Part shown: positions 33,865 through 42,933 of the stretch, piece after piece | Position numbering within the stretch: the first letter of the stretch is position 1 | Layout of the letters: each line of letters starts with the position of its first letter | Assembly: GCA_051656905.1 (NCBI GenBank) | Contig: JBOFJQ010000015.1 | Span: 99,813-163,812 of the forward strand | Source: JAGNZR01 sp051656905 | GTDB taxonomy: Bacteria > Fusobacteriota > Fusobacteriia > Fusobacteriales > Fusobacteriaceae | Length of the DNA: 64,000 bases | Direction: 5' to 3' | Notes under the pieces: model-generated | Databases searched by the model: none | What the model saw: the letters and a program-made list of their open reading frames with translations, nothing else | What the model was told of the DNA's origin: nothing | Position numbers and translations under genes: made by a program

Positions 33865-34269
33865 ATGAGCTTTTCTAAATTGGAAAAAGATTTAATAAAT
33901 TTAGCAAATTCTATAAATAATGGAAAAGATAGTAAATCATTTTTAAATAAAGCAGGAAATAAATTAAAAAATAAAACTGTGTCAGTAGCTAAAAGTAGAG
34001 TTAAGAAAGATACAGGGAATTATATAAAATCTATCAAAAAAGGAAAGGTTTATGACTTTGGAGGTAGTTTATCTGTAAGAACATTCTCAACAGCTTCTCA
34101 TGCTCATTTAATAGAGTATGGGCACATTATAAAGAGTAAAGATGGAAAGGAACATGGCTTTAAAAGAGGTTATGATGTCTTTGGAACTGCTGAAAGAGAC
34201 TTTGAAGAAGAGTTTTATGATGATACGGAAAAATTTATAGATGAAGTTCTTATGAAAAATGGATTTTAG
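33865..34269 (+). CDS. HK97 gp10-family head-tail protein
   Basis: The 134-residue protein shows the gp10 pattern: a helical N-terminus, VKKDTGNYIKSI, HAHLIEYGHIIKSKDG and a helical C-terminus. Takes part in head-tail joining. Confidence 0.85.
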   Translation: MSFSKLEKDLINLANSINNGKDSKSFLNKAGNKLKNKTVSVAKSRVKKDTGNYIKSIKKGKVYDFGGSLSVRTFSTASHAHLIEYGHIIKSKDGKEHGFKRGYDVFGTAERDFEEEFYDDTEKFIDEVLMKNGF

Positions 34270-34282
34270 GAGGAAATAGAAA

Positions 34283-34732
34283 GTGACAAGCTTTAGAAAG
34301 ATTCTAGCTTCAATAGTTAATAAGTTAGAAGAGTGTAGTCCTGGAATAGAGGTTCAAACAACAGATATAGAGGAAGGCATTAATAGACCTTGCTTCTATA
34401 TTGATATAAAAAATGTTGATATGGATAATTTGATGGGAAACTTCGATGAGAAGAATATAGCATTTGATATTCTATATTTTCCTAAGGACAAGAAAAACAA
34501 CACTATTGATATTTTAGAAAGACAATTAGAACTAGCTGAGGGATTTAATAAGAACAGAGTAATAAAAATAGATAAAGAGTATTTGGCAGAAGCTGAAAAA
34601 GTAAAACTATTTGAAGTTGATAAAGTACTTCATTTAACTTTTGAATTAAGCTTGTCAGAAGAATATTTAAAAGAAGAAAAAGAACTAATGGAAGATTTAA
34701 AAGTAAAAGGGGGAGAATATGTCAACAAATAA
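34283..34732 (+). CDS. Tail terminator-like protein
   Basis: The 149-residue protein (MTSFRKILASIVNKLEE) has features of phage tail terminator proteins (GxNxPxFxI-like INRPCFYIDI, then a mixed alpha/beta body). GTG start with AGGAGG upstream. Its end overlaps the sheath start by 14 bases. Family assignment by position and pattern. Confidence 0.7.
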   Translation: MTSFRKILASIVNKLEECSPGIEVQTTDIEEGINRPCFYIDIKNVDMDNLMGNFDEKNIAFDILYFPKDKKNNTIDILERQLELAEGFNKNRVIKIDKEYLAEAEKVKLFEVDKVLHLTFELSLSEEYLKEEKELMEDLKVKGGEYVNK

Positions 34733-35813
34733 CGGTATGCCAAAAGCAGATATAGTATTTAGAGGACTGGGAGCTTCTGCTGTAAAAAGAGGTGAAAGAG
34801 GAACAGCAGTCCTAATTTTAAAAGATGATACACCTGGAGAGAATAAACTAAAATATAAATCTATTTCAGATTTAACAAAAGAAGAACAAGCTAAATTTAC
34901 TCCTGGGAATCTTCTGTTTTTGAAAGATTCTTTAGAGGGAACACCTTTAGAACTATATGTTTTTAAAATGAAAAATGATGATGTCGTATCAGATATTTTA
35001 AATAAAGTGAAAGGAATAATTCCTAGGAACTGTTGGATAGCTATTCAATCCTCATTATCTGCTGATCAAGATGATTTAATATCATTTATAAAATCAGAAA
35101 ATAAGAATGATAAAAAGAGGTATAAAGGTCTAGTATATAAAGGTACTAATCCTGACTCTATGCACATTGTGAATTTAACTAATGAGACAGTTACATTCCC
35201 AGATGATCGTGGAGAAATTACAGGAGATAACGCACTTTCTTATTTGTTAGGATTTTATGCAGGATTGCCTCTAACAATGTCAGGAATAGCAAAACCAACA
35301 AAATTTATAAGTGTAAAAGAACCAGAAGATCTAGACAAAGCTATTTCAAATGGAGAACATATTCTTTTCAATGATGAGGGGATTGTAAAGGTAGCAAGAG
35401 CTGTCAATTCATTAGTAACTCTTACACAAGATATTACTATTGAAATGACACATATTAATACTGTAGAAAAAATTGATTTTATGTACACTGATATCTATAA
35501 AACTTGGAATGAAAGCTATAAAGGAAAATATCCAAATATTCTAGATAATCAGATGCTTTTTATATCTGCTATTAATGGATATTTTAAAACACTTTCCAAA
35601 AATTATATTCTAGATCCAAACTTTAAAAGTAAATCTGAGATAGATATAGAAGCTCAGAGAATAGCTAATTATTCAAAGTACGGAGAGGATGTTGTTAATT
35701 CATGGGATGATGCTTATGCTATGAAAATGACTATTGGAACAGCTGTATTTTTAAAAGCTAATATAAAAATATCAGGTATCATGGAAGATTTATTCTTTGA
35801 TATCTTTATGTAA
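34719..35813 (+). CDS. Contractile tail sheath protein
   Basis: The 364-residue protein resembles PBSX XkdK-type sheaths: an N-terminal MPKADIVFRGLGASAVKRGERG, a central domain with LLGFYAGLPLTMSG and a conserved C-terminal AQRIANYSKYGEDVVNSWDD region. It places this phage among myovirus-type phages with contractile tails. GGGGGA precedes the ATG. Confidence 0.93.
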   Translation: MSTNNGMPKADIVFRGLGASAVKRGERGTAVLILKDDTPGENKLKYKSISDLTKEEQAKFTPGNLLFLKDSLEGTPLELYVFKMKNDDVVSDILNKVKGIIPRNCWIAIQSSLSADQDDLISFIKSENKNDKKRYKGLVYKGTNPDSMHIVNLTNETVTFPDDRGEITGDNALSYLLGFYAGLPLTMSGIAKPTKFISVKEPEDLDKAISNGEHILFNDEGIVKVARAVNSLVTLTQDITIEMTHINTVEKIDFMYTDIYKTWNESYKGKYPNILDNQMLFISAINGYFKTLSKNYILDPNFKSKSEIDIEAQRIANYSKYGEDVVNSWDDAYAMKMTIGTAVFLKANIKISGIMEDLFFDIFM

Positions 35814-35823
35814 GGAGGAGTAA

Positions 35824-36234
35824 ATGGCACAGCCTAAAAAAAATGACTACTTCAATGGTAATAAAGGTAAGTTATGGATTAATGGAGTTGAAGTAGCAAC
35901 ATGTACAAAGGGAAAAGCAGTAAGAAAAATAAAATATGAAGAGATTCCTGCTCCTATTGGAGATGGAACGGTTAGAATTAAAGTTGGAGAAACAATTGAG
36001 GTTAATGTTACATTTAAACTATTAGGAGATGAAAATTTTGACGCATTTAATGAAACAGATGATACTTCATTAATATTATCAGATGAAAATATTAGTAGTG
36101 GCGTAACAAAAAGAGTTAAGTTAGATGGTTTAACTTTTGATGAAGAAGTTTTAATAAACTTTGAAAAAGGAAAAGTAGGAGAAGTAGAGCTAACTGGACA
36201 AGCAGAAACTATGGAATGGTTACAAGAAAAGTAA
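35824..36234 (+). CDS. Tail tube protein, XkdM type
   Basis: The 136-residue protein has NDYFNGNKGKLWINGVEVAT and GEVELTGQAETMEWL, the pattern of DUF2001/XkdM tube proteins that form the inner rigid tube. It directly follows the sheath gene, the usual order. Confidence 0.92.
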   Translation: MAQPKKNDYFNGNKGKLWINGVEVATCTKGKAVRKIKYEEIPAPIGDGTVRIKVGETIEVNVTFKLLGDENFDAFNETDDTSLILSDENISSGVTKRVKLDGLTFDEEVLINFEKGKVGEVELTGQAETMEWLQEK

Positions 36235-36271
36235 AAGATAGTCCCTGTATAAGGGACTTTTAGGGGGAAAA

Positions 36272-36715
36272 ATGGCAAAGAAAGATAAGAAATCATTAGA
36301 TATATCTAGTTTTTTAGAAAAAGTAATTGAAAATGAAGTAAAAAGAGTAAAGATTATTCAATTAGAAGTAGCAAATTATGGACTAATTGAATTTGTAAGA
36401 CCTAAAGAAGGTGTAATGCTAAACTACATTACTAATATGGTAAAGTCTTCTAAAATGAAAGTAGATGAAAATGGAATGGAGTTTAAAGATATAAATATGG
36501 AGGAATTTTTAAAAGCAGGGTCTGAATTTGTTTATTCTTGCTGTCCATTATTACAATCTAAAGAAGTAAGAGACAAGTATTCAAATAATGACCCTTATGA
36601 TATTCCAGGAATAGTATTTGGAAGTGATGTAACTCTTGATCTAGCAAAGGAATTAAACGAAGTTTTTAAAGGTAAAAAAGTTAAAGAAAAGGTTGAAGAG
36701 ACAATAAAAAACTAA
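36272..36715 (+). CDS. Tail assembly chaperone, short form (XkdN type)
   Basis: The 147-residue zero-frame product begins MAKKDKKSLDISSFLEKVIE and includes EFVRPKEGVMLNYITNMVKSS and FVYSCCPLLQSKEVRDK, typical of phage XkdN-like tail assembly chaperones. It ends at TAA directly after an A AAA AAC heptamer that should cause a minus-one slip and yield a longer protein with a second domain (36712-36912). Confidence 0.88.
   Translation: MAKKDKKSLDISSFLEKVIENEVKRVKIIQLEVANYGLIEFVRPKEGVMLNYITNMVKSSKMKVDENGMEFKDINMEEFLKAGSEFVYSCCPLLQSKEVRDKYSNNDPYDIPGIVFGSDVTLDLAKELNEVFKGKKVKEKVEETIKN
36706..36712 (+). promoter_or_regulatory. Programmed -1 frameshift slippery site A AAA AAC
   Basis: A AAA AAC lies in exactly the zero-frame phase X XXY YYZ, one codon before the TAA that ends the short chaperone. 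After a -1 slip, reading continues from base 36712 for 66 codons to TGA at 36910. No clear downstream pseudoknot was found. Confidence 0.85.
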
Positions 36716-36912
36716 TTGGAGATAGTAAGGAATATGGAGAACTATTTTGGATTTCTTATTATCTCGACAAAGGATTTAAATTAGACTATTTATTAAACTT
36801 AACTTTTGAAGAGAAAGTATTTTTTCAAGAGAGTATGAGAAAAATAACAGAAGAAAAGATGCTTTATGATTCAATGAAAATGGAAGTTTTCTTTAAAGCG
36901 TTTGGGGGGTGA
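36712..36912 (+). CDS. Tail assembly chaperone, frameshift extension
   Basis: In the -1 frame, 66 codons follow: LIGDSKEYGELFWISYYLDK, a DYLLNLTFEEK segment, and MLYDSMKMEVFFKAFGG at the end. The open frame has no start signal of its own. This matches the T part of G-T tail chaperones in phage lambda and XkdN-downstream proteins. It should be made only as a fusion with 36272-36712, giving a protein of about 213 residues. Confidence 0.85.
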   Translation, partial: LIGDSKEYGELFWISYYLDKGFKLDYLLNLTFEEKVFFQESMRKITEEKMLYDSMKMEVFFKAFGG

Positions 36913-36918
36913 TGAAAA

Positions 36919-38988
36919 CTGAGTGAAAGAGTGATTAATACCATATTATCACTTCAAGATAATATGTCATCTCCATTAAAAGCAGTATCAAAAACAGTAA
37001 AAATGGCGAATCAACAATTAGAAAGTGCAAAAGAACAAGTAAAAAAATATGAGAGTGTTATGGCTAGTTCTAATAAATCTATAGATGAAGCCAAAAGTAC
37101 TATTGCACTATTAACTAAAGAATACGATAGTAATGCAAAACAAATAGAATCAGCAAAAGCGACAATGGAGAAATATAGCAACACTGTTGGATTATCAGAA
37201 AAGCAAGTTTCAAGTTATAACAGTAAAGTAGAAGAAGCAAGAGAAAGATTAAATAGTTTGGAAAAAGCTCAAGAGTCAAACAGCGAAGCAACTAAAACAG
37301 CTCGAGATGCAATAAACAGCCAAGAGCAAGTTCTTAATAAAAATAGTGTAAGTTTACAGAAAGCTAGAGCCCAGGTTAGAGAACATTCAAAAAGTATTTC
37401 TGAAAATACCAAAAAAGTAAATGAAGCTAAAAAAAAGATTGAAGAATGGGGTAAATCAGCTATTTCTTCTATGGATAAAGTGATAAAAAGAAGTGCTCAA
37501 GTTGGAAGTGTATTTGCAGTAGCTACAGCAGGGATTGCTATTAAAACTGGTTTTGGTGAAGCTATGGATATGGAAGGTTATAGAATGCAATTAGAAACAG
37601 CTACTAAAGATACTGAAAAAGCAGCTGAAAGAATGAGAAGTGCGGTAGAATTCGCAAACTCTACACCTTTTGAGACAGGAGAAGTTGTTGAAGCTACAGC
37701 CACGCTAGAAGCAATGGGAGTTTCATCTGAAAGATGGTTGAAAGATATTGCTGATATGGCAGGGGGAACTAATAAAGGGATGCTTCAAGCAACAGAAGCA
37801 ATGATTGATGCAAGAAAAGGGGAATACGAAAGATTAAAACAATTTGGAATTGATAAAGAAATGCTTATGGCAGAAGCCGCAATCAAATATGGAAAGAATG
37901 TAGTCTTTAATAAAAAAGGTCAAGTTAAAGATCGTGAAAAAATGGAAACTATTCTCCAGGAAACTATGCAAAAGAAATTTGCAGGTGGAGCAGAGAAACA
38001 AGCTAAAACATTAAAAGGTCTTATGTCTACTGTAACTGGAGTAACTAAATCAGCCCTATCTTCAATCGTTGGAATGACATCAGAGGGAACTATAGTTCAA
38101 GGTAGTATGTTTGATATGCTAAAAGGACATATAGAGTCTGTAGTAGAGGTATTAAATAAATGGCAAAAAGACGGAACTATTCAAATGATAGCAGAGCAGG
38201 TTACAAATGCAGTAGGTGGAATTATTGAGTTCTTTAGCTACCTTTTTAATTTTATAAGTGAACATAAAAAACTCATAGGGGGAATACTAGTTTTTGTAGG
38301 AACAATATATGCTGTTATAAAGGCATTAGCAATACTAAAAACAATTATATCTGTAGTATCAGTAGTTATGATGGTATTAAATGGAACGATTGTTTTAAGT
38401 CCTTTAGGATGGTTTGTAATAGGTATAGCTACAGTTGCAACAGCACTTTATTTATTGTGGGATCATTTAGATTCTATTGTCCAAATGTTTAAAGATGTAT
38501 TTTCCTGGATAAAAAATCTGCTAGACGGGTTTGGAGATTTTGCTTTTATGCTAGGAGGACCAATTTTAGGACCGATATTACTATTAATACAGCACTTTGA
38601 AAAAATATCAGAGGTTGCAAGTAAAGCTTGGGGGTATATAAAAAGTATATTTGGGGTGGAAGATAAAGAAATTTCTTTAGATGTAAAAAAAGATGAAAAT
38701 TTAAGTATTAATCAAGAAAAGAAAAATTTAACCTTTGATGCAACTAGTCCTGTAGGAGGAGTAGGGAATTATAGTATTCCAGAGCTAAAATTTAATAATA
38801 AGCCATTACAAGCACAGACATTTGCAAACGGAAAGGGAGCTAATAAGCAACAAGCTCAAATAAATAAACCAAAAACTGAAATAAATGTAACTATAACTGG
38901 CGATGTCTATGGATTTAATGATTTTAAAGAAAAAGTAGCAGAAGCATTTGTAAAAATTTACGACCAAAATAAAGGAAATGTAGTTTAA
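36919..38988 (+). CDS. Tail tape measure protein
   Basis: A 689-residue protein with a long N-terminal coiled coil (about 10-180), then GEAMDMEGYRMQLETATKDT and a helical region, hydrophobic segments at about 445-505 and 525-555, and a C-terminal tail ending in ITGDVYGFNDFKEKVAEAFV. Its length sets the tail length, so this is a short tail. GGGGGGTGA ends six bases before a CTG at 36919, in frame with SERVINTILSLQDN; the first standard start, GTG 36931, would cut away the conserved opening. A CTG start is suggested. Confidence 0.92.
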   Translation: MSERVINTILSLQDNMSSPLKAVSKTVKMANQQLESAKEQVKKYESVMASSNKSIDEAKSTIALLTKEYDSNAKQIESAKATMEKYSNTVGLSEKQVSSYNSKVEEARERLNSLEKAQESNSEATKTARDAINSQEQVLNKNSVSLQKARAQVREHSKSISENTKKVNEAKKKIEEWGKSAISSMDKVIKRSAQVGSVFAVATAGIAIKTGFGEAMDMEGYRMQLETATKDTEKAAERMRSAVEFANSTPFETGEVVEATATLEAMGVSSERWLKDIADMAGGTNKGMLQATEAMIDARKGEYERLKQFGIDKEMLMAEAAIKYGKNVVFNKKGQVKDREKMETILQETMQKKFAGGAEKQAKTLKGLMSTVTGVTKSALSSIVGMTSEGTIVQGSMFDMLKGHIESVVEVLNKWQKDGTIQMIAEQVTNAVGGIIEFFSYLFNFISEHKKLIGGILVFVGTIYAVIKALAILKTIISVVSVVMMVLNGTIVLSPLGWFVIGIATVATALYLLWDHLDSIVQMFKDVFSWIKNLLDGFGDFAFMLGGPILGPILLLIQHFEKISEVASKAWGYIKSIFGVEDKEISLDVKKDENLSINQEKKNLTFDATSPVGGVGNYSIPELKFNNKPLQAQTFANGKGANKQQAQINKPKTEINVTITGDVYGFNDFKEKVAEAFVKIYDQNKGNVV

Positions 38989-38997
38989 GGAGGAAAA

Positions 38998-39501
38998 GTG
39001 AAAGTTCAAAATTATTTTGAATCATATGTTAAAAATTATTTGAAAACAACCTATATTCCAAGAGTTATGGACATTCATTTTTCTATTAACAATAATGAGA
39101 AAATACTAAGAATGCCATACATACCACCTGACCTTGATTTTGGTGGAACACTTAATTTTGAAACATTTGAAAACGCATTAGGGGAGACACTTACACTAAT
39201 AGGAAAACCAGGGCTAAGAACATTAACAATAGAAAGTTTTTTTCCTGTTAGATATTATAGCTTTTTAGGGGATGTATCACTTGCTAATGAGTGTATAGAC
39301 TTCTTTAACAAGAATAGAAAAGCTATTTTTAGAATGGTTATATCAAGTGAAACTATCAATGAAAATATGTTGTGTATAATAACTGATTTTAAATATAGTA
39401 AAAAGCAAAATGAAAATATTAGGTATACATTATCTATCCAGGAATATATACCACCAAGGGGAGGAACGACAAGTGCATCAAATAAAACTAATACAGGGTA
39501 A
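38998..39501 (+). CDS. Baseplate/tail protein, XkdP-like
   Basis: The 167-residue protein includes ILRMPYIPPDL, FETFENALGETLTLIGKPGLR and SLANECIDFFNKNRKAIFRM, resembling the N-terminal part of XkdP-type tail proteins, without a LysM repeat. GTG start with AGGAGG. Its 3' end overlaps the next gene. Confidence 0.75.
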   Translation: MKVQNYFESYVKNYLKTTYIPRVMDIHFSINNNEKILRMPYIPPDLDFGGTLNFETFENALGETLTLIGKPGLRTLTIESFFPVRYYSFLGDVSLANECIDFFNKNRKAIFRMVISSETINENMLCIITDFKYSKKQNENIRYTLSIQEYIPPRGGTTSASNKTNTG

Positions 39502-40432
39502 AGAGAGTCTTGATATAACTCAATTTACAAATGGAATTAATCTTACAACAAGTTTAGATACACTTGGAGCTTCCCTCTCATTTAATGTTGCAAGAGATTA
39601 TTATAATTCTCAATTTGCTATCACTGAAACTATAAAAACAGGTGATTTAATAAAGTTTGAAAATAAGGATAAAAATTTATTTACGGGGATTATCGTTGAT
39701 ATAACCAAAAATAAGTTTTCAAAGGATATAAAATGCCTGGATTTCTATTTCTATTTAAATAAAAATAAAGTTATAAAGCAATTTGATGTAGTAGATGCTA
39801 CATCATGTATTACAAATCTTTTGAAAATGATAAATGCAAAAATAGGTAAAGTTGAAAAGATAGCTACTGCAATAGAAAAAATATATAAAAATAAGACTGT
39901 AGCAGAAATAATAACAGATATTTTAGATATTGTAAAAGAAGAAACAGGAAAGAAATATATTATCGAAATAACTGGAACTACATTTAATCTAGTTTTATAT
40001 AAAAAATTAAATTTAAAAATTTATCAAAGTAATTTTGGAACGCCTTCTGTGACAGAAAGTATTTCAGAAATGAAAAATAAAATTCTTGTTATTTCAAATG
40101 ATCAAGAAGAAATGAGCATATGTGCAGAAGCTAAAGACGAAAAAAATATTAAGAAGTATGGAATGCTACAAGAAATTTTAGAAGTAGATCCAGATAAAGA
40201 TGATATGTCAAAAGTTAGAAACATAGCAGTGAATAAATTGAAAGAATTAAATAAAGTTTGTGAAAAAGCTAGTATAGAGGTAATTGCTACAGATGATTTA
40301 AGGGCAGGAAGAATTTTAGAGGTTGATGTAGAAGAATTTGGGCTAAAGGGGAACTACTTAATAAAAAGTTGTACTCATTCTATATCAAAAGGATATCATA
40401 AAGCAAACTTAGAATTGGAGATGGAGGTGTAA
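39473..40432 (+). CDS. Late control D/XkdQ-like baseplate hub protein
   Basis: The 320-residue protein has a beta-rich pattern of XkdQ/gpD hub proteins: DITQFTNGINLTTSLDTLGAS, FENKDKNLFTGIIVDI, and a C-terminal part ending LIKSCTHSISKGYHKANLEL. The GTG at 39473 follows AAGGGGAGG by eight bases; a frame-open ATG at 39410 lies inside the previous gene and lacks a site. It joins the tape measure and baseplate. Confidence 0.85.
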   Translation: MHQIKLIQGKESLDITQFTNGINLTTSLDTLGASLSFNVARDYYNSQFAITETIKTGDLIKFENKDKNLFTGIIVDITKNKFSKDIKCLDFYFYLNKNKVIKQFDVVDATSCITNLLKMINAKIGKVEKIATAIEKIYKNKTVAEIITDILDIVKEETGKKYIIEITGTTFNLVLYKKLNLKIYQSNFGTPSVTESISEMKNKILVISNDQEEMSICAEAKDEKNIKKYGMLQEILEVDPDKDDMSKVRNIAVNKLKELNKVCEKASIEVIATDDLRAGRILEVDVEEFGLKGNYLIKSCTHSISKGYHKANLELEMEV

Positions 40433-40864
40433 ATGAAATTTCAAAATGAACTAACCAATATGCTAAAAAAAAGAGAAAATAAAAAAGAGATTTTTGCGCC
40501 TTGCATTGGAGAAGTAGTTGAAGCTCCTCCAAATCTAGTTATAAGTATTTGGAATGGAGAAGTTTTATTAAATAAAAGAAAGTTATATATGAACGATCGT
40601 TTATTTGGTGACTACACGAGAGAATACAAGCTAAAGGGGAAAATAGATAAAATTAAAATTAATGCAACAACAAGCACAGGTGAAAGTGCCCCAGGACCTC
40701 ATAAACATGTCCATGACATGATAGAGGGGAATGGAGAGTACGAATCCCAAGGAACGATTATAAATACGTGTACGCTGGTTAAGGGTGATCTTGTGAAGGT
40801 AACTCCTGTTGAAGATGGGCAAAAATGGATTATCGATTTTAAAATAAGAAAATTGGGGGAATAG
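40433..40864 (+). CDS. DUF2577-type baseplate protein (XkdR-like)
   Basis: The 143-residue protein has FQNELTNMLKKRENKK at the start, GEVVEAPPNLVISI and a GDLVKVTPVEDGQKWIIDFK ending, as in DUF2577/XkdR proteins. A GPHKHVHD histidine cluster lies mid-protein. Stop of the previous gene abuts the ATG. Confidence 0.82.
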   Translation: MKFQNELTNMLKKRENKKEIFAPCIGEVVEAPPNLVISIWNGEVLLNKRKLYMNDRLFGDYTREYKLKGKIDKIKINATTSTGESAPGPHKHVHDMIEGNGEYESQGTIINTCTLVKGDLVKVTPVEDGQKWIIDFKIRKLGE

Positions 40865-40867
40865 TTA

Positions 40868-41308
40868 ATGAATATTTTTCCAGAGATAGACGAAAATGAT
40901 GAATTAAATTTAGAAGAAAAAGAACCTAAAGGAACAAAAGAAATTTTATTTGATTTTGATAAGAAAAGAGTAAAAATTACAGATGGGAAAGTAGTTCTAG
41001 GAACAGAAGTAGAACAAGTTCAACAATGGATAGAATTGTTATTATTAACAGAGGGAGAAAAGTTTAAAGTTTATAAAAATACTCAGTTTGGAATGACAGA
41101 CTTATATAGCTTAATAGGTCATAATTATTTAAACAATCCTTATGGAATTTCAGAGTTAACAAGAGAACTAAAAGAAAAGATAGAAGTGAAAAAAGAAGTT
41201 AAAGAAGTTATAAATATATCGACTGAAAGCGACTTTAACGCTTTAAAAATCAAAATAACAGTACTATTAAAAAGTGGAAAAACTTTAGAAAAGGAGGTGA
41301 GTATATAA
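40868..41308 (+). CDS. Baseplate wedge protein, DUF2634/XkdS (gp25-like)
   Basis: The 146-residue protein contains EQVQQWIELLLLTEGEKFKV, the diagnostic gp25/DUF2634 core, and SESDFNAL-type C-terminal region. Wedge component of the contractile tail baseplate. Next gene follows without gap. Confidence 0.88.
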   Translation: MNIFPEIDENDELNLEEKEPKGTKEILFDFDKKRVKITDGKVVLGTEVEQVQQWIELLLLTEGEKFKVYKNTQFGMTDLYSLIGHNYLNNPYGISELTRELKEKIEVKKEVKEVINISTESDFNALKIKITVLLKSGKTLEKEVSI

Positions 41309-42403
41309 ATGAGTGGGTATAATGTGCCAAGTATAGAGCAAATAATGTCAGAACTATTAGGAAATATCTCTGATGATTATGTAAAAGAGCCTGGAACTTT
41401 CACATATGATTTAACAAAGACATACGGCTTACAATCCTTAAAAAATGAGAACTTAATAGCTAGTCTATATAGTAAGTTAGATGTAAATAATTTATATGGA
41501 GAAGAACTTGAAATTTTTGTAAAACAAAGAAAAGGGATTTATAAAAAAATAGCTAATCCATCTAAAGGTATTTTAAAAGTAGAAGGAAATGGAACTATTA
41601 AAAAAGGTGATATTTTCGAAACTGAATCGGGGAATAGATATTTCGCAACTTCCGAAATGGAAATAAAAGTAAGCGGTGAAATAAAAATAGAAGCTTCTAC
41701 TCCAGGTGCAGTAGGAAATGTAGGAGCTAATACAATAAAGTTAATTCCAATCACAATACCAGGGATAGTAAAAGTTACAAATCCTTTACCACTGACTGAC
41801 GGCTATGATGAAGAAACAGATGAGTCTTTAAAAGAAAGATATTTTATAGAGCTCCAGAAGCCAGCAACATCTGGAAACATATACCATTATATGCTATGGG
41901 GAAGGGAAGTAATTGGAGTTGGAGCAACAGAAGTATTCCCTCTTTGGAATGGGAATAACACAGTACAAGTTATTATAATAGATGATAATAAAGAACCTGC
42001 AAATCAAGAACTAATTAATAGAACTCAAGAATATATCGACCCGAAAGGAATAAATAATACAACTTGGGGTACTGGAGCAGGACAAGCACCTATAGGAGCT
42101 TACTGTACAGTAGCAAGTGCAATAGGAAAATATGTAAATGTTGCATCTACACTTATTCTAAATGAAGGGTACACATTAGAAAGAGTACAGCCCCTAATAG
42201 AACAAAAATTAAAAGATTATTTAAAGAGTATAGCTTTTAAAAAAAAGGAAGTTTCTTATGCTTTAATGTCATCATGGATATTAGATGTAGAAGGTGTACA
42301 GGAATGGACAACTTTTACTATAAATGGAGCTCAAAGTAATATTAAGATAGAAAAAAAGGAAGTTGCTGTATTGGGGAGTGTGACTTTAAATGTCGAACTA
42401 TAA
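41309..42403 (+). CDS. Baseplate J protein (XkdT/gp47-like)
   Basis: The 364-residue protein shows YGLQSLKNENLIASLYSKLD, VNNLYGEELEIFVKQRKGI, VGNVGANTIKLIP and LKERYFIELQKPATSGN-type motifs of Baseplate_J. It contains a 19-bp palindrome (41640-41658) that encodes FATSEME. ATG follows AAGGAGGTGAG. Confidence 0.93.
   Translation: MSGYNVPSIEQIMSELLGNISDDYVKEPGTFTYDLTKTYGLQSLKNENLIASLYSKLDVNNLYGEELEIFVKQRKGIYKKIANPSKGILKVEGNGTIKKGDIFETESGNRYFATSEMEIKVSGEIKIEASTPGAVGNVGANTIKLIPITIPGIVKVTNPLPLTDGYDEETDESLKERYFIELQKPATSGNIYHYMLWGREVIGVGATEVFPLWNGNNTVQVIIIDDNKEPANQELINRTQEYIDPKGINNTTWGTGAGQAPIGAYCTVASAIGKYVNVASTLILNEGYTLERVQPLIEQKLKDYLKSIAFKKKEVSYALMSSWILDVEGVQEWTTFTINGAQSNIKIEKKEVAVLGSVTLNVEL
41640..41658. 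repeat. Palindromic candidate parS site 3
   Basis: ATTTCGCAACTTCCGAAAT inside the baseplate J gene, same orientation and sequence as site 1. Confidence 0.6.
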
Positions 42404-42932
42404 ACAGGCATTAGATAATTTACATAAAATTTTTAGATTAGATCCTTATATTCAAAATTTACTTTTTTCAGCAGGACAAAAACTAGATTATCTCGATAAA
42501 AAAGCAGATGATATAGGGAAAGAATTCTGGTTTCATACAATGTCAGAGGTAGGAATAGCCATTTTAGAAAAACAAATGGATTATACTGCAACAAGTTCAA
42601 CATTAGAAGGGAAAAGGGAAGAATTAGAAGGTAGATGGAAGATAGGGGGGAAGTGTGATTTATATTTATTGCAAAAAATAGCTGATTCATGGAGGAATGG
42701 AGAAGTAGCCATCATGTTTACAAATGCAGTTATAGAAATTACATTTGTATCTGTTGTAGGAATTCCTAGGGATCTAGATACTCTTAAGAGGTCACTAGAA
42801 GAGGCAAAGCCTGCACATTTACCTATCAAGTATAATTTTACATACAGAACTTGGGGAGTAGTAAAGAAAAATGACTATGAGCATTACCAAAAATATACTT
42901 GGGAAGATGTTCTAAAGGCAGAGGGGGTATAA
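42390..42932 (+). CDS. DUF2313/XkdU-like tail protein
   Basis: The 180-residue protein begins MSNYKQALDNLHKIFRLDP and has EFWFHTMSEVGIAILEKQM and KPAHLPIKYNFTYRTWG, the YmfQ/XkdU pattern. It overlaps the gp47-like gene by 14 bases. Confidence 0.88.
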   Translation: MSNYKQALDNLHKIFRLDPYIQNLLFSAGQKLDYLDKKADDIGKEFWFHTMSEVGIAILEKQMDYTATSSTLEGKREELEGRWKIGGKCDLYLLQKIADSWRNGEVAIMFTNAVIEITFVSVVGIPRDLDTLKRSLEEAKPAHLPIKYNFTYRTWGVVKKNDYEHYQKYTWEDVLKAEGV

Positions 42933-42933
42933 A

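Noticed and set aside
35847..36296. 149-codon open frame on the minus strand
   Set aside because: Shadow of the tail tube and chaperone genes, which show strong family motifs; low-complexity Ser/Thr-rich translation.
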